Source of the DNA: Bacteroidetes bacterium HGW-Bacteroidetes-12
Lineage (GTDB): Bacteria; Bacteroidota; Bacteroidia; Flavobacteriales_E; Vicingaceae
Length of the DNA: 6,690 nucleotides
Direction: 5' to 3'
NCBI GenBank assembly: GCA_002841035.1
Contig: PHDR01000159.1
Span: 1-6,690, forward strand
Part shown: one piece after another, positions 5,557 to 6,690 of the stretch
Position numbering within the stretch: position 1 is the first letter of the stretch
How the letters are laid out: the number at the start of each line of letters is the position of its first letter
The notes under the pieces: generated by a model
What the model saw: only the letters and a program-made list of their open reading frames with translations
Told to the model about the DNA's origin: nothing
Database searches by the model: none
Translations under genes and position numbers: made by a program

Positions 5557-6690
5557 ATGGCAAAAAATATAAAAACCTTACTTTTTATCCTTGCTTTTAT
5601 AGAAGGCGGGGCAGTAATGTGTGTGGAATTGTGTAGTGCTAAAATTTTAGCTCCATTTTTTGGTACATCCATCTATGTTTGGGCAGCAGTGCTTGGAATT
5701 ACGCTAACAGCATTAACTTCTGGGTATTATTTTGGAGGATACCTTTCTTCAAAAACCAGTAATCAGAAACAAGTTGCTTGGTTGATGTTGCTTGGTGGTT
5801 TGTTACTTACCCTAACTCCAATAATTAGTAGTGTTGTGTTACCAATAACTATTGAATTTTCATTATTAATGGGAACAATAATTTCATTAATGTGCTTTTT
5901 ATTTCTTCCTTTAGTGCTATTTGGAGCGGTTTCACCCATGCTTATTAATTTGCTTACATCTCAAGCAAAAGAGTCGGGTAAAAACAGTGGAACAGTCTAT
6001 GCAGTTTCTACCTTGGGAGGTATTTTTTCTACTTTTTTAGTGGGATTTTACTTATTACCAAACTATGGTATAACAAAAACATTGTATGGTTATGGTTTAC
6101 TGGTAGTTATAATTGCCCTTATACTTTTTATATATTCAAAAAAAACAAACATTAAAGTGATAGGAATTGCTTTTTTCGCACTAATTTCTTATAATTTTTC
6201 AACGTCAAAAACCTCAGGTGTAATAGAAGAATCAGACGGAATTTTAGGAAATATTAAAGTAATGGATAGACAATATCCCAATGGGAAAATTTACAGAGAA
6301 TTAATTGTAAATAATATTTCTCAAACCATAATGAATTTAGAAAGCCCTTCAGAAAGTTTGTGGGGTTATGTAGATGTGTTGATGTATAATATCAATTCGT
6401 ATAGTAATGGTAAAAAGGCATTGTTGTTAGGCATGGGAGGAGGCACCGTTTATAAACAACTTATAAATAATGGATATACGGTAGATATTGTTGAAATTGA
6501 TGCTCGTATTGAAAAATTGGCAAAAAAATATTTTTTTATTGATGAAAATGTTGATGTTATTATTGATGATGCAAGGCATTATATAAGAACTACCAACAAA
6601 AAATATGATGTAATTATTTATGATTTATACAACAGCGAAACACCTCCAGTACATCTAATGACTGTTGAAGCATTTGCAGATATTCAACAT
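5557..6690 (+). CDS. Membrane-anchored spermidine-synthase-like protein, 3' end outside the window
   Basis: The frame is open from ATG 5557 to the edge, giving 378 visible residues; a TAA at 5551-5553 precedes the start. The N-terminal half (about 1-215) has six or seven membrane segments and the signature of fused transporter-like/spermidine synthase proteins: a CVELCSAKILAPFFGTSIYVWAAVLG stretch near 22-47 and SGYYFGGYL at 55-63. From about 225 a cytoplasmic Rossmann methyltransferase-like domain begins, with motif I LLGMGGGTVY (290-299), acidic EID (313-315), DDAR (337-340) and YDVIIYDLYNSETPPVHLMTVEAF (350-373). True spermidine synthases have GGGDG and DxxD in the first and last of these; here they read GGGTV and D356-L-Y-N359. 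Ordinary putrescine aminopropylation is therefore doubtful and the substrate is unknown. Roughly the last 100 or more residues are probably missing. It diverges from the exported-protein operon and has its own promoter. Confidence 0.88.
   Translation, partial: MAKNIKTLLFILAFIEGGAVMCVELCSAKILAPFFGTSIYVWAAVLGITLTALTSGYYFGGYLSSKTSNQKQVAWLMLLGGLLLTLTPIISSVVLPITIEFSLLMGTIISLMCFLFLPLVLFGAVSPMLINLLTSQAKESGKNSGTVYAVSTLGGIFSTFLVGFYLLPNYGITKTLYGYGLLVVIIALILFIYSKKTNIKVIGIAFFALISYNFSTSKTSGVIEESDGILGNIKVMDRQYPNGKIYRELIVNNISQTIMNLESPSESLWGYVDVLMYNINSYSNGKKALLLGMGGGTVYKQLINNGYTVDIVEIDARIEKLAKKYFFIDENVDVIIDDARHYIRTTNKKYDVIIYDLYNSETPPVHLMTVEAFADIQH

Overview
The window is AT-rich DNA from a member of the Bacteroidetes, most likely a flavobacterium-like lineage. 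Three signals agree on this. One gene encodes a secreted protein with a C-terminal type IX secretion (T9SS) sorting domain, a system found essentially only in this phylum. Several gene starts are preceded by the phylum's TAnnTTTG -7 promoter element. Starts generally lack a Shine-Dalgarno sequence. The species cannot be named from the sequence.

Layout from left to right. Bases 1-562 hold no convincing gene; the only coding hint is a tiny signal-peptide-like reading frame ending at 499. A 303-residue multi-pass membrane protein of unknown function follows on the + strand (563-1474), then a 621-residue B12-binding-type radical SAM protein (1627-3492). The radical SAM gene and its promoter are bracketed by a perfect 20-bp inverted repeat (1532-1551 and 3487-3506). 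Its right copy overlaps the stop codon. A short convergent gap with a stem-loop separates it from a two-gene minus-strand operon. That operon encodes a small exported protein (4961-5305, promoter-proximal) and, 10 bp downstream, a cysteine-rich T9SS cargo protein (3541-4950).

A 251-bp divergent intergenic region (5306-5556) carries two dyads. One is a 17-bp inverted repeat around a 39-nt spacer that contains nearly all of the -7 element of the next gene. The window ends inside that gene (5557 onward), a membrane-anchored spermidine-synthase-like protein of which 378 residues are visible. It was identified by direct translation because it runs off the edge.

The genes do not form one obvious pathway. 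The only clear functional unit is the minus-strand pair of exported proteins. The most unusual DNA features are the repeat pair around the radical SAM gene and the promoter-spanning inverted repeat at 5456-5528, which could be an operator or a small invertible promoter.
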